This document shows positions 42,276-51,141 of a DNA stretch of 64,000 bases, in pieces. Source of the stretch: Phycisphaerales bacterium (GTDB taxonomy: Bacteria; Planctomycetota; Phycisphaerae; Phycisphaerales; UBA1924); contig JAJDDF010000016.1 in assembly GCA_029260455.1 (NCBI GenBank), positions 62,001-126,000 of the forward strand, in the 5' to 3' direction. The translations under genes were made by a program, and so were the position numbers. The first letter of the stretch is position 1, and each line of letters starts with the position of its first letter. The notes under the pieces are model-generated. The model was not told where the DNA came from and did not search any database. It saw only the letters and a program-made list of their open reading frames with translations.

Positions 42276-43142
42276 TCAAACTTCGTGCTGCATCTCCGTT
42301 GGCGGGGGCAGACGTAGATATTTCGCAAGCCAGTGCGCGCCGATGTAGAACGGAATCGTGTCGATGAACGCTGCGCCCGCTTTGAAAACGTAGCCGCCCA
42401 TGATGAATACCATCAACTGTGGCCAGATCGGATTCGCATCAATCACCGGCAGCGCGTGCGCATAGAAGTGTGTGATGGTGATGACGGCGGCCGTATCAAC
42501 GAGTTGGCTGACAAGCGTTGAGCCATTGTTGCGCAGCCACAGGTGTTTGCCCTTGGTGAGTTTTTTCCAGAAGTGGAACACATGCACATCGATAAGTTGG
42601 GCTGCGAGGTAGGCGATCATTGAGGCAGCGACTGCGCCATAGGCGAGATTGCGGATGTGAAAGAAGGCCCAGCCGTCGTGGTCGGTGTAGGACTGGAGCG
42701 CATCGTTCCACACCGGCGGCGCGGGCATGCCAGTAGTCGGGTCGATCGGTGCGCCGGGCAGCGCGCTGCCAAGCCAGAGGATGGCGACGACCCAGAGGTT
42801 GAGCAGGAAGCCGACCCAGACGACTTGGCTGGCGCGCTTGCGGCCATACAGCTCGGAGATGAAATCGGTGCAGAGGAACGTGATCGGGTATGGCAGCACG
42901 CCGACGGCGACAAGAAAGATCAGCTTGGTGCCGCTGATGGTAAGGCCGGTGTCGTAGAGTGTGATGAAGCGCGAGATGCCCAAAATGTTGAGCATGGTGA
43001 GGGTGCCGAGGAAAATGCCCGCGAGGATGAGAAAGACCCATTCGCGTCGGCGATGGAGTTCGCGCACGGACAGCGACGCACGGCCTGACCAGGCGTGTTG
43101 TTGTGATGGGAGCGAATCGTGAGCGTGCGGTTTCGCGGGCAT
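42276..43142 (-). CDS. yhhQ: Queuosine precursor transporter YhhQ
   Basis: 288 residues from the ATG at 43142; a TTG at 43160 would add six. Six or seven membrane helices carry the YhhQ (DUF165/Vut_1) signature: FLCTDFISELYGRKRA early, YLAAQLIDVHVFHFWKK, then GKHLWLRNNGSTLVSQLVDT. YhhQ imports queuine or preQ1-type precursors. queG, the last step of de novo queuosine synthesis, is elsewhere in the window. The N-terminal ~30 residues before the first helix are longer than usual and basic. hicA lies just upstream on the same strand (24 bp), so read-through is possible. Confidence 0.9.
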   Translation of the reverse strand: MPAKPHAHDSLPSQQHAWSGRASLSVRELHRRREWVFLILAGIFLGTLTMLNILGISRFITLYDTGLTISGTKLIFLVAVGVLPYPITFLCTDFISELYGRKRASQVVWVGFLLNLWVVAILWLGSALPGAPIDPTTGMPAPPVWNDALQSYTDHDGWAFFHIRNLAYGAVAASMIAYLAAQLIDVHVFHFWKKLTKGKHLWLRNNGSTLVSQLVDTAAVITITHFYAHALPVIDANPIWPQLMVFIMGGYVFKAGAAFIDTIPFYIGAHWLAKYLRLPPPTEMQHEV

Positions 43143-43166
43143 GGGGTGAGGATAGGGCAAAGAACT

Positions 43167-43394
43167 CTACAGAGCCTGTTCGAAATCATCGCGCGTGATG
43201 ACGAGCCGCTTGAGAATATTGTTGAGGGTGCCAGCAGCCACAGGATCGCGGGCGGGCAATGTTGCTCGACGGGCATGATCGGCCGGGTGAATGATCAGTT
43301 CGTGGCTGCCCTTGCCTCGGCCCGAGATGATCTCAAAGCCGAGCTTACGAAATGCTCTGGCAGCCTTGCGGCGTGGAATGTTGCGGAGGGTCAC
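43167..43394 (-). CDS. hicA: HicA-like mRNA interferase toxin
   Basis: 75 residues with the double-stranded-RNA-binding-like fold of HicA/YcfA toxins. FEIISGRGKGSHELIIHP contains the conserved GKGSH with the catalytic histidine, and TLPARDPVAAGTLNNILKRL follows. HicA toxins cleave mRNA and are neutralised by HicB. Here the gene does not follow hicB directly. It overlaps by four bases (ATGA at 43391-43394) a winged-helix gene. The only HicB-like gene is about 720 bp upstream on the same strand. The toxin motif is intact, so it is probably active. Confidence 0.85.
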   Translation of the reverse strand: MTLRNIPRRKAARAFRKLGFEIISGRGKGSHELIIHPADHARRATLPARDPVAAGTLNNILKRLVITRDDFEQAL

Positions 43395-43948
43395 TTGTTA
43401 CCCCCCTTGGGGAACTTACGGCGCTGCGCGTCCTTCTCCTGGCGGAATAGTTTCTGCCGTTCCGCGCAGACTTTCTCAAACAGCTGCAGATGAAACCTAT
43501 TGCGCTCGTTCCGCAGCCCTGGCCGGGGTTGCTGATGGGAATCTAACCTGCGGATCTGCTCAATCCTTAGGAACCCCATCTCTTGCAGTGCATACGCCCA
43601 TCGGCGCACCGTGTCCTTGCTGACGCCTGCCCACGCAGCCAACTGAGCCCAGTAATACCTTGGCACGCGATCAGGCATCCGGTCAGACTGCAGCGCAAGA
43701 ATCAGCCACAGGTGCTCGGGTTTGAGCCTATTGCCATCTGCGTCTTTGAAATCTCCCAATCGCTGGACGAGCACCTTGGGCAGTAGAAAGAACTCCCCCG
43801 GGTCAGTGCAGCCCTCGGGCCAGCGGTGGTCCTCCTTCGGCGCGGTCGCCTTCTTGGTGCTAGCAGTTGGCGCAACTGGATTAGGCTTCGATGTGAGCTT
43901 GCCGCTTCTCTTCTTCATGCTGCCAGTCTTGCTGCGCTTTGCCGCCAC
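43391..43948 (-). CDS. Winged-helix DNA-binding protein between hicB and hicA
   Basis: 185 residues from a GTG at 43948 with a GGGAGGGGG purine run about six bases upstream. A basic, low-complexity N-terminus (about 40 residues rich in Lys, Ser and Thr) precedes a winged-helix domain. YWAQLAAWAGVSKDTVRRWA and LQEMGFLRIEQIRRL form the recognition helix and wing. The layout resembles replication-initiator or phage regulator N-domains more than a MarR-type repressor. It overlaps hicA, so it may be the local repressor or the real antidote in place of a fused HicB. No close family is recognised with confidence. Confidence 0.7.
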   Translation of the reverse strand: MAAKRSKTGSMKKRSGKLTSKPNPVAPTASTKKATAPKEDHRWPEGCTDPGEFFLLPKVLVQRLGDFKDADGNRLKPEHLWLILALQSDRMPDRVPRYYWAQLAAWAGVSKDTVRRWAYALQEMGFLRIEQIRRLDSHQQPRPGLRNERNRFHLQLFEKVCAERQKLFRQEKDAQRRKFPKGGNK

Positions 43949-44115
43949 CGCTACCCCCTCCCGGCCCCGCTTCCCGTCTCCTCTAACTACATACTCAACT
44001 CACTGTGTCACATATCACAGTGTCAAGTACTTGGGCGTTACCGCACATACTGTACTTGCACAATAGTATAGGCTGCCTGTGCAATCTTGCATATGCTGGG
44101 GTAGCGTAAAAAAAA
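43949..44115. promoter_or_regulatory. AT-richer control region of the hic locus
   Basis: This 167-bp interval is visibly AT-richer than its surroundings and holds several dyads. They are CACTGTG/CACAGTG at 44001-44007 and 44016-44022 (8-bp spacer), TTGCACA/TGTGCAA at 44056-44062 and 44078-44084 (15-bp spacer), and the palindrome GCATATGC at 44089-44096. A TTGACA hexamer on the minus strand (44026-44021) overlaps the first dyad. I see no matching -10. It looks like an operator region for the winged-helix gene just downstream. Confidence 0.5.
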
Positions 44116-44122
44116 TTACGCT
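44103..44122 (-). other. Hairpin across the hicB stop codon
   Basis: AGCGTAA (44103-44109) and TTACGCT (44116-44122) pair around a six-base A run (T run on the minus strand). The hicB stop codon lies in the stem. It could protect or end the hicB message; no U-run follows the stem, so termination is uncertain. Confidence 0.4.
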
Positions 44123-44337
44123 GCTTCAACGACGTCCGTCACGTCCGCCGTGCCGGGGTCTGTGGGGATCGGCTCGCCCTGTTCGCGGAGGTATTCGATC
44201 CAGGTGGCGATGGCGTCGCGGATGTTGTCGAGGGCGGCCTGTTTGGTATCGCCATCGGAATGACAGCCGGGCAACGACGGCACCTCTGCGATCCAGATGC
44301 CATCTTCATCCTGATAGAGCACAACCTGCCGCTTCAT
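44116..44337 (-). CDS. hicB: HicB-like antitoxin (short form)
   Basis: 73 residues from an ATG at 44337 with AGGAG eight bases upstream; a long in-frame extension overlaps mutL and is rejected. It shows the partial RNase-H-like fold of the HicB family: VVLYQDEDGIWIAEVPSLPGCHSDGDT followed by ALDNIRDAIATWIEYLREQGEPIP. It lacks the C-terminal ribbon-helix-helix or HTH DNA-binding domain of full HicB. The winged-helix gene downstream may supply that function separately. It diverges from mutL with a 90-bp gap. Confidence 0.85.
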   Translation of the reverse strand: MKRQVVLYQDEDGIWIAEVPSLPGCHSDGDTKQAALDNIRDAIATWIEYLREQGEPIPTDPGTADVTDVVEAA

Positions 44338-44427
44338 ATCGATCACTCCTTGCCCGCCATCATAGCGATGTTGACAGGTATTCCACACTGATTTCGGCGG
44401 CTGCCAGCAAGATTCTACAATCCCCGC

Positions 44428-46311
44428 ATGACCACCCCAGCACGGACCGCCGAGATCGAAGAGCACGCTTGCAGCGTGGCGCCTATTCGCATCTTGCTGC
44501 AATTGGTCGTTGATCAGATCGCTGCGGGCGAAGTGGTCGAAAGGCCAGCCAGCGTGGTCAAGGAACTGCTCGACAATGCCATCGATGCGGGCGCAACGCA
44601 GATCACGGTGGAACTGGAACGGGGCGGCATAGAACTGATTCGCATTCGCGATGATGGCGCGGGGATCGCTGCGGCTCAACTACCCCTCGCAGTCCATGCG
44701 CACGCCACAAGTAAAATCGCTCGCGCTTCGGACCTTGACTGTGTCGGCACGATGGGGTTCCGCGGCGAAGCGCTGGCATCCATCGCATCAGTATCACGGC
44801 TGACCATCGAATCGCGCACCGCAGAATCATCTTCTGCGCACACGCTGAGTGTCGATGGCGGCGAGATGGGTGAAGTTCGGCCTACATCGGGCATTGTCGG
44901 CACATGCATCACGGTGCGCACGCTGTTTTTCAACACGCCAGCGCGTCGGAAATTTTTGAGAACCGATGGCACGGAACGTGGCCACTGCGTTGAAGTGGTG
45001 CGCAACCTTGCGCTGGGGCATCCATCCATTGGTTTTACAGTACGCACCGAAAGCAAAGCGGGTTTTGATGTGCCGAGGGGCCAGAGCCCGAAAGAACGCG
45101 CCCTTGAATTGATTGGCCGCGAGCTTGAAAGTCAATATCTGGAAGTGTCCGCAGATGCCTTTGATGACACGCGCGGCGTGGCACTCTGGGGATTGCTTGG
45201 GACGCCAGCGCTCGCGGCGGTTGGCCTGCGAAAGCAGCATGTTTTTCTCAATGGCCGACCGATTCGCGATCGCACAGTCCAGCATGCGCTCAAGGAAGCA
45301 TATCGGGGATTGATTGAACCGGGGCGGCAGCCGGCGGCCCTGTTGATGCTGGAGATGGACCCGCGAGCCTTTGATGTCAACGTGCATCCCGCTAAGGCGG
45401 AGGTGCGCTTCCGCGATTCGGGTGTCGTGCATTCGGTGGTGTACAACGCTGCTCGGCGGGTGCTAGCGGCAAGTGATACCACGCCCAGCGCAAGTGATGC
45501 AAGCACGCGCGGGTGGCGCTTTGAGCCAACCACGCCCACCAATACCACTGACATTCCCCCCACTGCAACGCCGGCGCACTATGCGGAATACTTCAAGCGC
45601 CAGGCACCAGGCTCGGATGCGGCTCTCGGGTATGCGAACCCGCCGCCGCCAATTGGTGAATTGCGCGGCGATCACCTGCGACCATCGTCACATCACGACG
45701 CTGAGGGTCAGCAGGTGATTCCCGCTCCCACGCCGGTGCGCAGCACATTGCAGGTACACAACAGTTATCTTGTTACGCAAGATGAGCGCGGCCTGATCAT
45801 CATCGATCAGCATGCCCTGCATGAGCGCATCATGTTTGAACGTTTGACGGCGCGCCTCACCGAGTCTGGGTCGCTTGAGAAGCAGCACCTGCTTGTGCTG
45901 GCGTCATTTGAAGCAGATCAGGCGCGCATGGATATCGCAGCGAAACTCAAGCCGCTCTTTGAGCAGCTCGGGATAGATCTTGAGCCCATGGGGCCGCGCA
46001 CGCTTGCGATTCGGGCCTTTCCAACGATTCTCTTCGAGCGCGGCGTCGATGCGGAACCATTTATCTCAGAATTGCTCGACCGTGCCTCTTCGCAAGGTTT
46101 GCCTGATTCTCCGGAGGCCGCGCTGTCGGAAGTGCTCGACATGATGGCCTGCAAGGCATCGGTGCGCGCCGGCGAAACCATGACGCCAGATGATGTGGCT
46201 GCACTTCTTGAAGAGCGCGAGCGCGTGGAACGCTCGGACCGATGTCCGCATGGCAGGCCAACAGCGATCCGCCTGACCGTGCAGGAACTTGCACGCCAGT
46301 TCGGGCGCTGA
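44428..46311 (+). CDS. mutL: DNA mismatch repair protein MutL
   Basis: 627 residues. The GHKL ATPase domain is shown by VVDQIAAGEVVERPASVVKELLDN, DDGAGI and GFRGEALASI. The C-terminal nuclease domain has DQHALHERIMFE (from residue 460), the metal-binding DQHA-x2-E-x4-E motif. ACKASVRAGE and CPHGRPT occur near the end. It is therefore an endonuclease-type MutL, as in bacteria without MutH. No mutS is in the window. The ATG at 44428 has no clear Shine-Dalgarno. Confidence 0.95.
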   Translation: MTTPARTAEIEEHACSVAPIRILLQLVVDQIAAGEVVERPASVVKELLDNAIDAGATQITVELERGGIELIRIRDDGAGIAAAQLPLAVHAHATSKIARASDLDCVGTMGFRGEALASIASVSRLTIESRTAESSSAHTLSVDGGEMGEVRPTSGIVGTCITVRTLFFNTPARRKFLRTDGTERGHCVEVVRNLALGHPSIGFTVRTESKAGFDVPRGQSPKERALELIGRELESQYLEVSADAFDDTRGVALWGLLGTPALAAVGLRKQHVFLNGRPIRDRTVQHALKEAYRGLIEPGRQPAALLMLEMDPRAFDVNVHPAKAEVRFRDSGVVHSVVYNAARRVLAASDTTPSASDASTRGWRFEPTTPTNTTDIPPTATPAHYAEYFKRQAPGSDAALGYANPPPPIGELRGDHLRPSSHHDAEGQQVIPAPTPVRSTLQVHNSYLVTQDERGLIIIDQHALHERIMFERLTARLTESGSLEKQHLLVLASFEADQARMDIAAKLKPLFEQLGIDLEPMGPRTLAIRAFPTILFERGVDAEPFISELLDRASSQGLPDSPEAALSEVLDMMACKASVRAGETMTPDDVAALLEERERVERSDRCPHGRPTAIRLTVQELARQFGR

Positions 46312-46329
46312 AGCTACAACGCCGTTCGG

Positions 46330-47835
46330 TTAGAGGTGCGAAAGTTTGTTCACGACATTCAGTGCTGCAACCTTGTAGCACTCTGCGAGGGTCGGGTAGT
46401 TGAACACTGCGTTCACAAAATAATCAACCGTGCCATTGAGGGCCATAACCGCCTGACCAATGTGTATCAGTTCTGTAGCACCGGTACCAATGCAATGAAT
46501 GCCAAGGATGTGTTTCGTCTCAGGATGCACAAGCAACTTGAGCATGCCATCTTCATCGCCCAAGAGCTGGCCGCGCGCAATTTCGCGATATCGCGCTATG
46601 CCTGATTCATAGGGCACATCCTGTTCGGTGAGCTGTTGCTCGGTCCACCCGACCATTGACATTTCGGGCACGGCGTACACACCAAAGGGGAAGTGCTCGG
46701 GGAATGACTGGAAGCTGACCCCAAACATGTGGCATGCTGCAAGCCGCCCCTGCTCCATGCTTGTCGATGCAAGGGCGGGGAAACCGATGACATCGCCTCC
46801 CGCGTAGATGTGTCCATCAAACGCGGGCGCATCGGGTTGATCGCCGGCACCCACCGGGCTCGGGGCACCGGCAGCCACAGCAAGTTCCGCTGTCTTGGGC
46901 GCCAACACCTGATAGTGCTTGTTCACACGAATGCGGCCGCGCTTATCTGCTTCCAGGCCGACAGAATCAAGCTGTAGGGCATTGGTTGCGCCTTGTCGAC
47001 CCACGGCGTACAAAAGCGTTTCTGCCCGCAAAACCTTGCCACTTTCAAGCATGGCTTCGACAAGGACGCCAGTTGAATTGCGTGTGTTGATGTTCGCTTC
47101 GACTTTTTCGATTTTGACAACTTTTTCGCCCATGCGCAGCGTCATGCCATTCTGACGCAGGTGATATTGCAGCGCTTCCTGAATCTCATGATCAAGAAAG
47201 CTGAGCAAGCCATCTTGCCCTTCGATGAGGGTGACCTTGACACCAACCGCCTGCATCATCGAGGCATATTCGGTGCCGATCACCCCGCCGCCCACGACGA
47301 TCATAGTGCGCGGCAGGCGCGGCAGCGTGAGTATGCCGTCAGCATCAACAATGTGCTCGTGATCAAATTCGATGTCATCCGGGCGTAACGGGCGCGTGCC
47401 GGTGCCAATGAAGATGAAACGCGAAGTAATGGTTTGCTCGCGCCCGCCTTGCGTGATGCTCACGCGGTGCGGTCCATCGAGTGCGCCTTCGCCGTAAATA
47501 ATTTCAACATCGTTGCGCGTCAGTTGTGCGCCGACGACATCAACTTCGTTGCGAATGATGTGCTGACACCACGATGTGAGGTCTTGAACAGTGATGTCCT
47601 TCTTCACCTGATACGACTGGCCCAAAAATGAACGCTCGCCGAATCCGGTCATGTGCAGAATGGCTTCGCGCAATGCTTTGGATGGGATGGTGCCGGTGTT
47701 GATCGCGACCCCGCCCACCACTTGTTTGCGCTCGATGACACAGACGCGCTTGCCAAACTTGGCGGCCTGGACAGCGCATTTTTGCCCCGCGGGCCCGCTG
47801 CCAATCACACACAGGTCGTAGTCGAAATCAGACAT
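46330..47835 (-). CDS. sthA: Soluble pyridine nucleotide transhydrogenase (SthA-like flavoprotein)
   Basis: 501 residues of the pyridine nucleotide-disulfide oxidoreductase fold. The FAD motif is GSGPAGQKCA, and a second nucleotide motif is VVGGGVIGTEYASM. At the site where dihydrolipoamide dehydrogenases have CxxxxC, this protein has GGVAINTGTIPSK, so both cysteines are missing. GATELIHIGQAVMALN near the end is as in SthA. It should exchange electrons between NADPH and NAD. It cannot be the lipoamide (E3) partner of the adjacent sucA-sucB, from which it diverges. Confidence 0.88.
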   Translation of the reverse strand: MSDFDYDLCVIGSGPAGQKCAVQAAKFGKRVCVIERKQVVGGVAINTGTIPSKALREAILHMTGFGERSFLGQSYQVKKDITVQDLTSWCQHIIRNEVDVVGAQLTRNDVEIIYGEGALDGPHRVSITQGGREQTITSRFIFIGTGTRPLRPDDIEFDHEHIVDADGILTLPRLPRTMIVVGGGVIGTEYASMMQAVGVKVTLIEGQDGLLSFLDHEIQEALQYHLRQNGMTLRMGEKVVKIEKVEANINTRNSTGVLVEAMLESGKVLRAETLLYAVGRQGATNALQLDSVGLEADKRGRIRVNKHYQVLAPKTAELAVAAGAPSPVGAGDQPDAPAFDGHIYAGGDVIGFPALASTSMEQGRLAACHMFGVSFQSFPEHFPFGVYAVPEMSMVGWTEQQLTEQDVPYESGIARYREIARGQLLGDEDGMLKLLVHPETKHILGIHCIGTGATELIHIGQAVMALNGTVDYFVNAVFNYPTLAECYKVAALNVVNKLSHL

Positions 47836-48121
47836 GTTTACATCCTCCCGCGAATCGTACGGCTTGGCATCCGGGCCTCATTGAAAACCTCACCAGACCT
47901 CTCTATCTTCGGCTTGGAAGAGGCTGCTGTGTGCCCGGATCATCCCCCGGGACCGGGAAATCTTCTCGACGTGTCCAGAGCAGCATTGTTCTGCTCATCT
48001 GATGCACACTCCGCGACGATGGTCCACTACAATCACATACCCGCAAGCACGACCCTCTGGGGTGAGGGTGGTTGACTGTGGCGCGGATTTCGAACCACCC
48101 CCCGAGAGGTGAGACTCGATC
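47836..48121. other. Divergent intergenic region between sthA and sucA
   Basis: This 286-bp interval holds no gene. It should carry both promoters. One clear dyad, GAGCAG (47978-47983) / CTGCTC (47991-47996), lies near its middle, and a CCCGG/CCGGG pair lies slightly upstream near 47935-47952. A GAGAGGTGAG purine run precedes the sucA ATG. I could not pick out a convincing -35/-10 pair. Confidence 0.4.
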
Positions 48122-51103
48122 ATGGCCTCCCCCAAGCCCATCGACCCGGCTGTAAACGGCTGGAATGGCACATATCTTGATGAACAGTATGACCGTTGGA
48201 GAGATGATCCCACCGCGGTTTCACCTGATCTGGCTTCATTTTTTACCGGTTTTGACCGGGGTGCTCGGCTTGCCGGGTACGGCCAGACGACTCATTCTGC
48301 CGCCTCGACTGGTAGTCCTGCGGCTGGCCCACCAATACACCCCCGCGTTGTGGGGGGTTCGTCGCGAGTTCAGGCTGGTGTCGAAGCCCTTGTGCGGGCG
48401 TACCGCGAATTTGGGCATATCGCAGCTCAGATTGATCCCTTTGGGCGCGAACGCCAGAGTCCGGAAGAACTGAATCCTGAGTTTCATGGCCTGACCGCAG
48501 CCGACCTTGAAACATCTGTCGAAGCGCCGCCGCTTGCCCCGCCTAGACAGGCGATGCCTTTGAGCGATCTGATCGCGGCGCTTGATGAAACATATTGCGG
48601 GTCAATTGGCGTTGAGACCGGGCATGTGACAAGCCGCACAGAGCGCGAATGGTTTCAGAATCGCATCGAGCCGCTACACAATAAAGTTACCTTGAATAAC
48701 CCGGAGCGCGCGCACCTGTTGTACCAGTTGTATCGCGCCGAGACCTTTGAAAAATTCTGCGGCAAGCGCTACCCCGGTGTAAAACGCTTCAGCCTTGAAG
48801 GGTGTGATGCGCTTATCCCGTTGCTTGATCGTATTGTTGAACGCGCCGGTGATGCCTATGAAGTTGAAGAACTTGTTTTCGGCATGAGCCATCGCGGGCG
48901 CCTCAATGTTCTCATCAATGTGATTGGCAAGATGTATGAGCAGGTCTTCACCGAATTCGAAGACCTGTGGACCGAGGATGCAGAGACCGGCGGCGGGGAT
49001 GTGAAATATCACCGTGGATTTTCAAGTAACAGAATTTTGCCCTCTGGTCGGCACATCTGGGTTGCGCTCGCGTCCAATCCCTCGCATCTTGAAGCGGTCG
49101 GCGCAGTGGCTATGGGCAGGTGTCGCGCAAAACAACGGCTCAAGGGTGACACCGAGCGCATGCGCGTTATGCCGATCGTGATGCATGGTGATGGCGCGGT
49201 CATTGGACAGGGCATCGTTGCTGAGACGTTCAATATGAGTCAGTTGCGCGGCTACACCGTTGGCGGGTGCGTGCATATTGTTGTGAACAACCTGATCGGA
49301 TTCACCACGGGTCAGGATGATGCGCGCTCGAGTCGGTATTGCACTGACATGGCAAAAATGATCGAAGCACCGGTTTTGCATGTCAATGCAGAAGATCCGG
49401 AGGCGGTACTTTGGTGTGCGGATTTGGCGCTCGATTATCGCATGACGTTCAAGAAAGACATTGTGATCGACCTGATCGGCTACCGCCGGCACGGGCACAA
49501 CGAAACTGATGAAGCAATGTTCACGCAGCCGCTTCTCTACAAGGAAATCAAGAACAAGCCCACCGTGCTCACAGAGTACGCTGCTCGCCTGAATGATGAA
49601 GGCATATTGTCTGATGACGATCGCGATAAGATCAGTGCGATCGACCAGGCACTCGACCGGGCGTACACCAACGTGCGCTCCACACCTGTTGATCCCACGC
49701 CTGACCCGGGGCATCGGCAGTGGTCCGGCGTTGCCAACGCCTGGGTCTGGGACGCGGGTTCCACCGCTGTTGATCGTCCATTGCTGCACGAAATAGGGAA
49801 CGCGATTTCGTCCTGGCCTGATACCTTTGTGCCCCATCCCAAGCTCGTGCGCATTCTCAAGGAGCGCACCAAGTCAATCATTGATGGTGAAGCAATTGAC
49901 TGGGCAACGGGAGAAGCATTGGCCATCGGTTCACTCGTGTGCGAAGGCAGCATCGTGCGGTTTAGTGGTCAGGATTGCGGCCGCGGCACATTCTCGCATC
50001 GACATGCTGTCCTGCGCAATATCGAAACCGCAGAGAGCTATGTGCCTATCAATCATATTCACGAACTTGGCATTCCAAACTCTGCCAAGGATGTTGGCAC
50101 ACTTGATGATCACGGCGTGGCACGGCAAGCCAAGTTCTGTATTTATGACAGTCCGCTCTCTGAATATTCGGTGATGGGCTTTGAATATGGTTTCTCGCTT
50201 GCTTCACCTGACATTCTTGCGATCTGGGAAGCGCAATTCGGCGATTTCACCAATGGTGCACAGGTGGTGATCGATCAGTTCTTGGCTTCAGCGGAGCAGA
50301 AATGGCACCGGTGGTCTGCCATGACTTTGTTATTGCCGCACGGCTATGAAGGCCAGGGCCCGGAGCATTCCTCGGCGCGACTGGAGCGATTCCTGAAACT
50401 CTGCGCGCAGAACAATCTTCAAGTCGTTCACCCGACAACACCCGCACAATATTTTCATCTGCTGCGCAGGCAGATGAAACGCGCTATTCGCAAGCCGCTC
50501 ATTGTGATGACGCCCAAGAGTCTACTTCGCCTGCCTGTGTGCAGAAGTCCGATCAAGGATTTTGAGCAAGGCCAATTTTTCGAAATGCTTGACGATCCGA
50601 AGTTCGCCGGTCAACCATCTGAGAAGAAGAATGTCACGCGATTGATTCTGTGTTCCGGCAAGGTGTATTACGATCTCGTGCAACGGCGCACTGATGCGGA
50701 CCGAGATGATGTGGCAATCGTGCGCGTTGAACAGTTGTATCCGTTGCATGTTGAGGTGCTCAAGACGTTGTGTGAGAGCTATCCCGCAAACGCTGAGTTG
50801 GTGTGGGCGCAAGAAGAACCGCGCAACATGGGCGCATATGGGCACATGTTGATCGCGTGCCACGAAGAGTTGCAATGGGATCTGACATACGCTGGCAGGC
50901 CATACAGCGCAACGCCTGCGACCGGATCGAGTCAGAAACATCACGAACAACTTGAAGAACTGCTCAGCAATGCGATCGGACCCAAGATCGATCAATCGCC
51001 TGCCAAGGTAAAGAACGGAACGAAGGGATCGGCAAAGAATGCCCCGGACGTTTCAAAATCGGGCAAGAAAAAGGGCGCAAAGCGCAAAACCGCTGCTGCG
51101 TAA
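48122..51103 (+). CDS. sucA: 2-oxoglutarate dehydrogenase E1 component
   Basis: Thiamine-diphosphate-dependent E1 that decarboxylates 2-oxoglutarate and transfers the succinyl group to E2. It has 993 residues against 933 in E. coli. The N-terminus NGWNGTYLDEQYDRW includes the E2-binding start. MSHRGRLNVL, HGDGAVIGQG and GYRRHGHNETDEAMFTQP are canonical, and VWAQEEPRNMGAYG is near the C-terminus. The last ~30 residues are a lysine/alanine-rich tail (SGKKKGAKRK) not seen in the usual enzyme. sucB follows after 38 bp; no sucC, sucD or lpd is next to them. Confidence 0.96.
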   Translation: MASPKPIDPAVNGWNGTYLDEQYDRWRDDPTAVSPDLASFFTGFDRGARLAGYGQTTHSAASTGSPAAGPPIHPRVVGGSSRVQAGVEALVRAYREFGHIAAQIDPFGRERQSPEELNPEFHGLTAADLETSVEAPPLAPPRQAMPLSDLIAALDETYCGSIGVETGHVTSRTEREWFQNRIEPLHNKVTLNNPERAHLLYQLYRAETFEKFCGKRYPGVKRFSLEGCDALIPLLDRIVERAGDAYEVEELVFGMSHRGRLNVLINVIGKMYEQVFTEFEDLWTEDAETGGGDVKYHRGFSSNRILPSGRHIWVALASNPSHLEAVGAVAMGRCRAKQRLKGDTERMRVMPIVMHGDGAVIGQGIVAETFNMSQLRGYTVGGCVHIVVNNLIGFTTGQDDARSSRYCTDMAKMIEAPVLHVNAEDPEAVLWCADLALDYRMTFKKDIVIDLIGYRRHGHNETDEAMFTQPLLYKEIKNKPTVLTEYAARLNDEGILSDDDRDKISAIDQALDRAYTNVRSTPVDPTPDPGHRQWSGVANAWVWDAGSTAVDRPLLHEIGNAISSWPDTFVPHPKLVRILKERTKSIIDGEAIDWATGEALAIGSLVCEGSIVRFSGQDCGRGTFSHRHAVLRNIETAESYVPINHIHELGIPNSAKDVGTLDDHGVARQAKFCIYDSPLSEYSVMGFEYGFSLASPDILAIWEAQFGDFTNGAQVVIDQFLASAEQKWHRWSAMTLLLPHGYEGQGPEHSSARLERFLKLCAQNNLQVVHPTTPAQYFHLLRRQMKRAIRKPLIVMTPKSLLRLPVCRSPIKDFEQGQFFEMLDDPKFAGQPSEKKNVTRLILCSGKVYYDLVQRRTDADRDDVAIVRVEQLYPLHVEVLKTLCESYPANAELVWAQEEPRNMGAYGHMLIACHEELQWDLTYAGRPYSATPATGSSQKHHEQLEELLSNAIGPKIDQSPAKVKNGTKGSAKNAPDVSKSGKKKGAKRKTAAA

Positions 51104-51141
51104 GGACCGTTTGAAGGACTCGAACTCCACCAGAGCACATC

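Noticed and set aside
44338-44679. Long upstream extension of the hicB frame
   Set aside because: It runs antisense through the start of mutL; the ATG at 44337 has a good Shine-Dalgarno and matches the HicB N-terminus.
46330-47835. Reading the flavoprotein as dihydrolipoamide dehydrogenase (lpd) because it neighbours sucA-sucB
   Set aside because: Both redox cysteines of the CxxxxC motif are replaced, which fits SthA and excludes E3 activity.
48090-48106. TTCGAACC motif upstream of sucA
   Set aside because: No flanking stems of a tRNA; it is leader sequence directly ahead of the sucA ribosome binding site.
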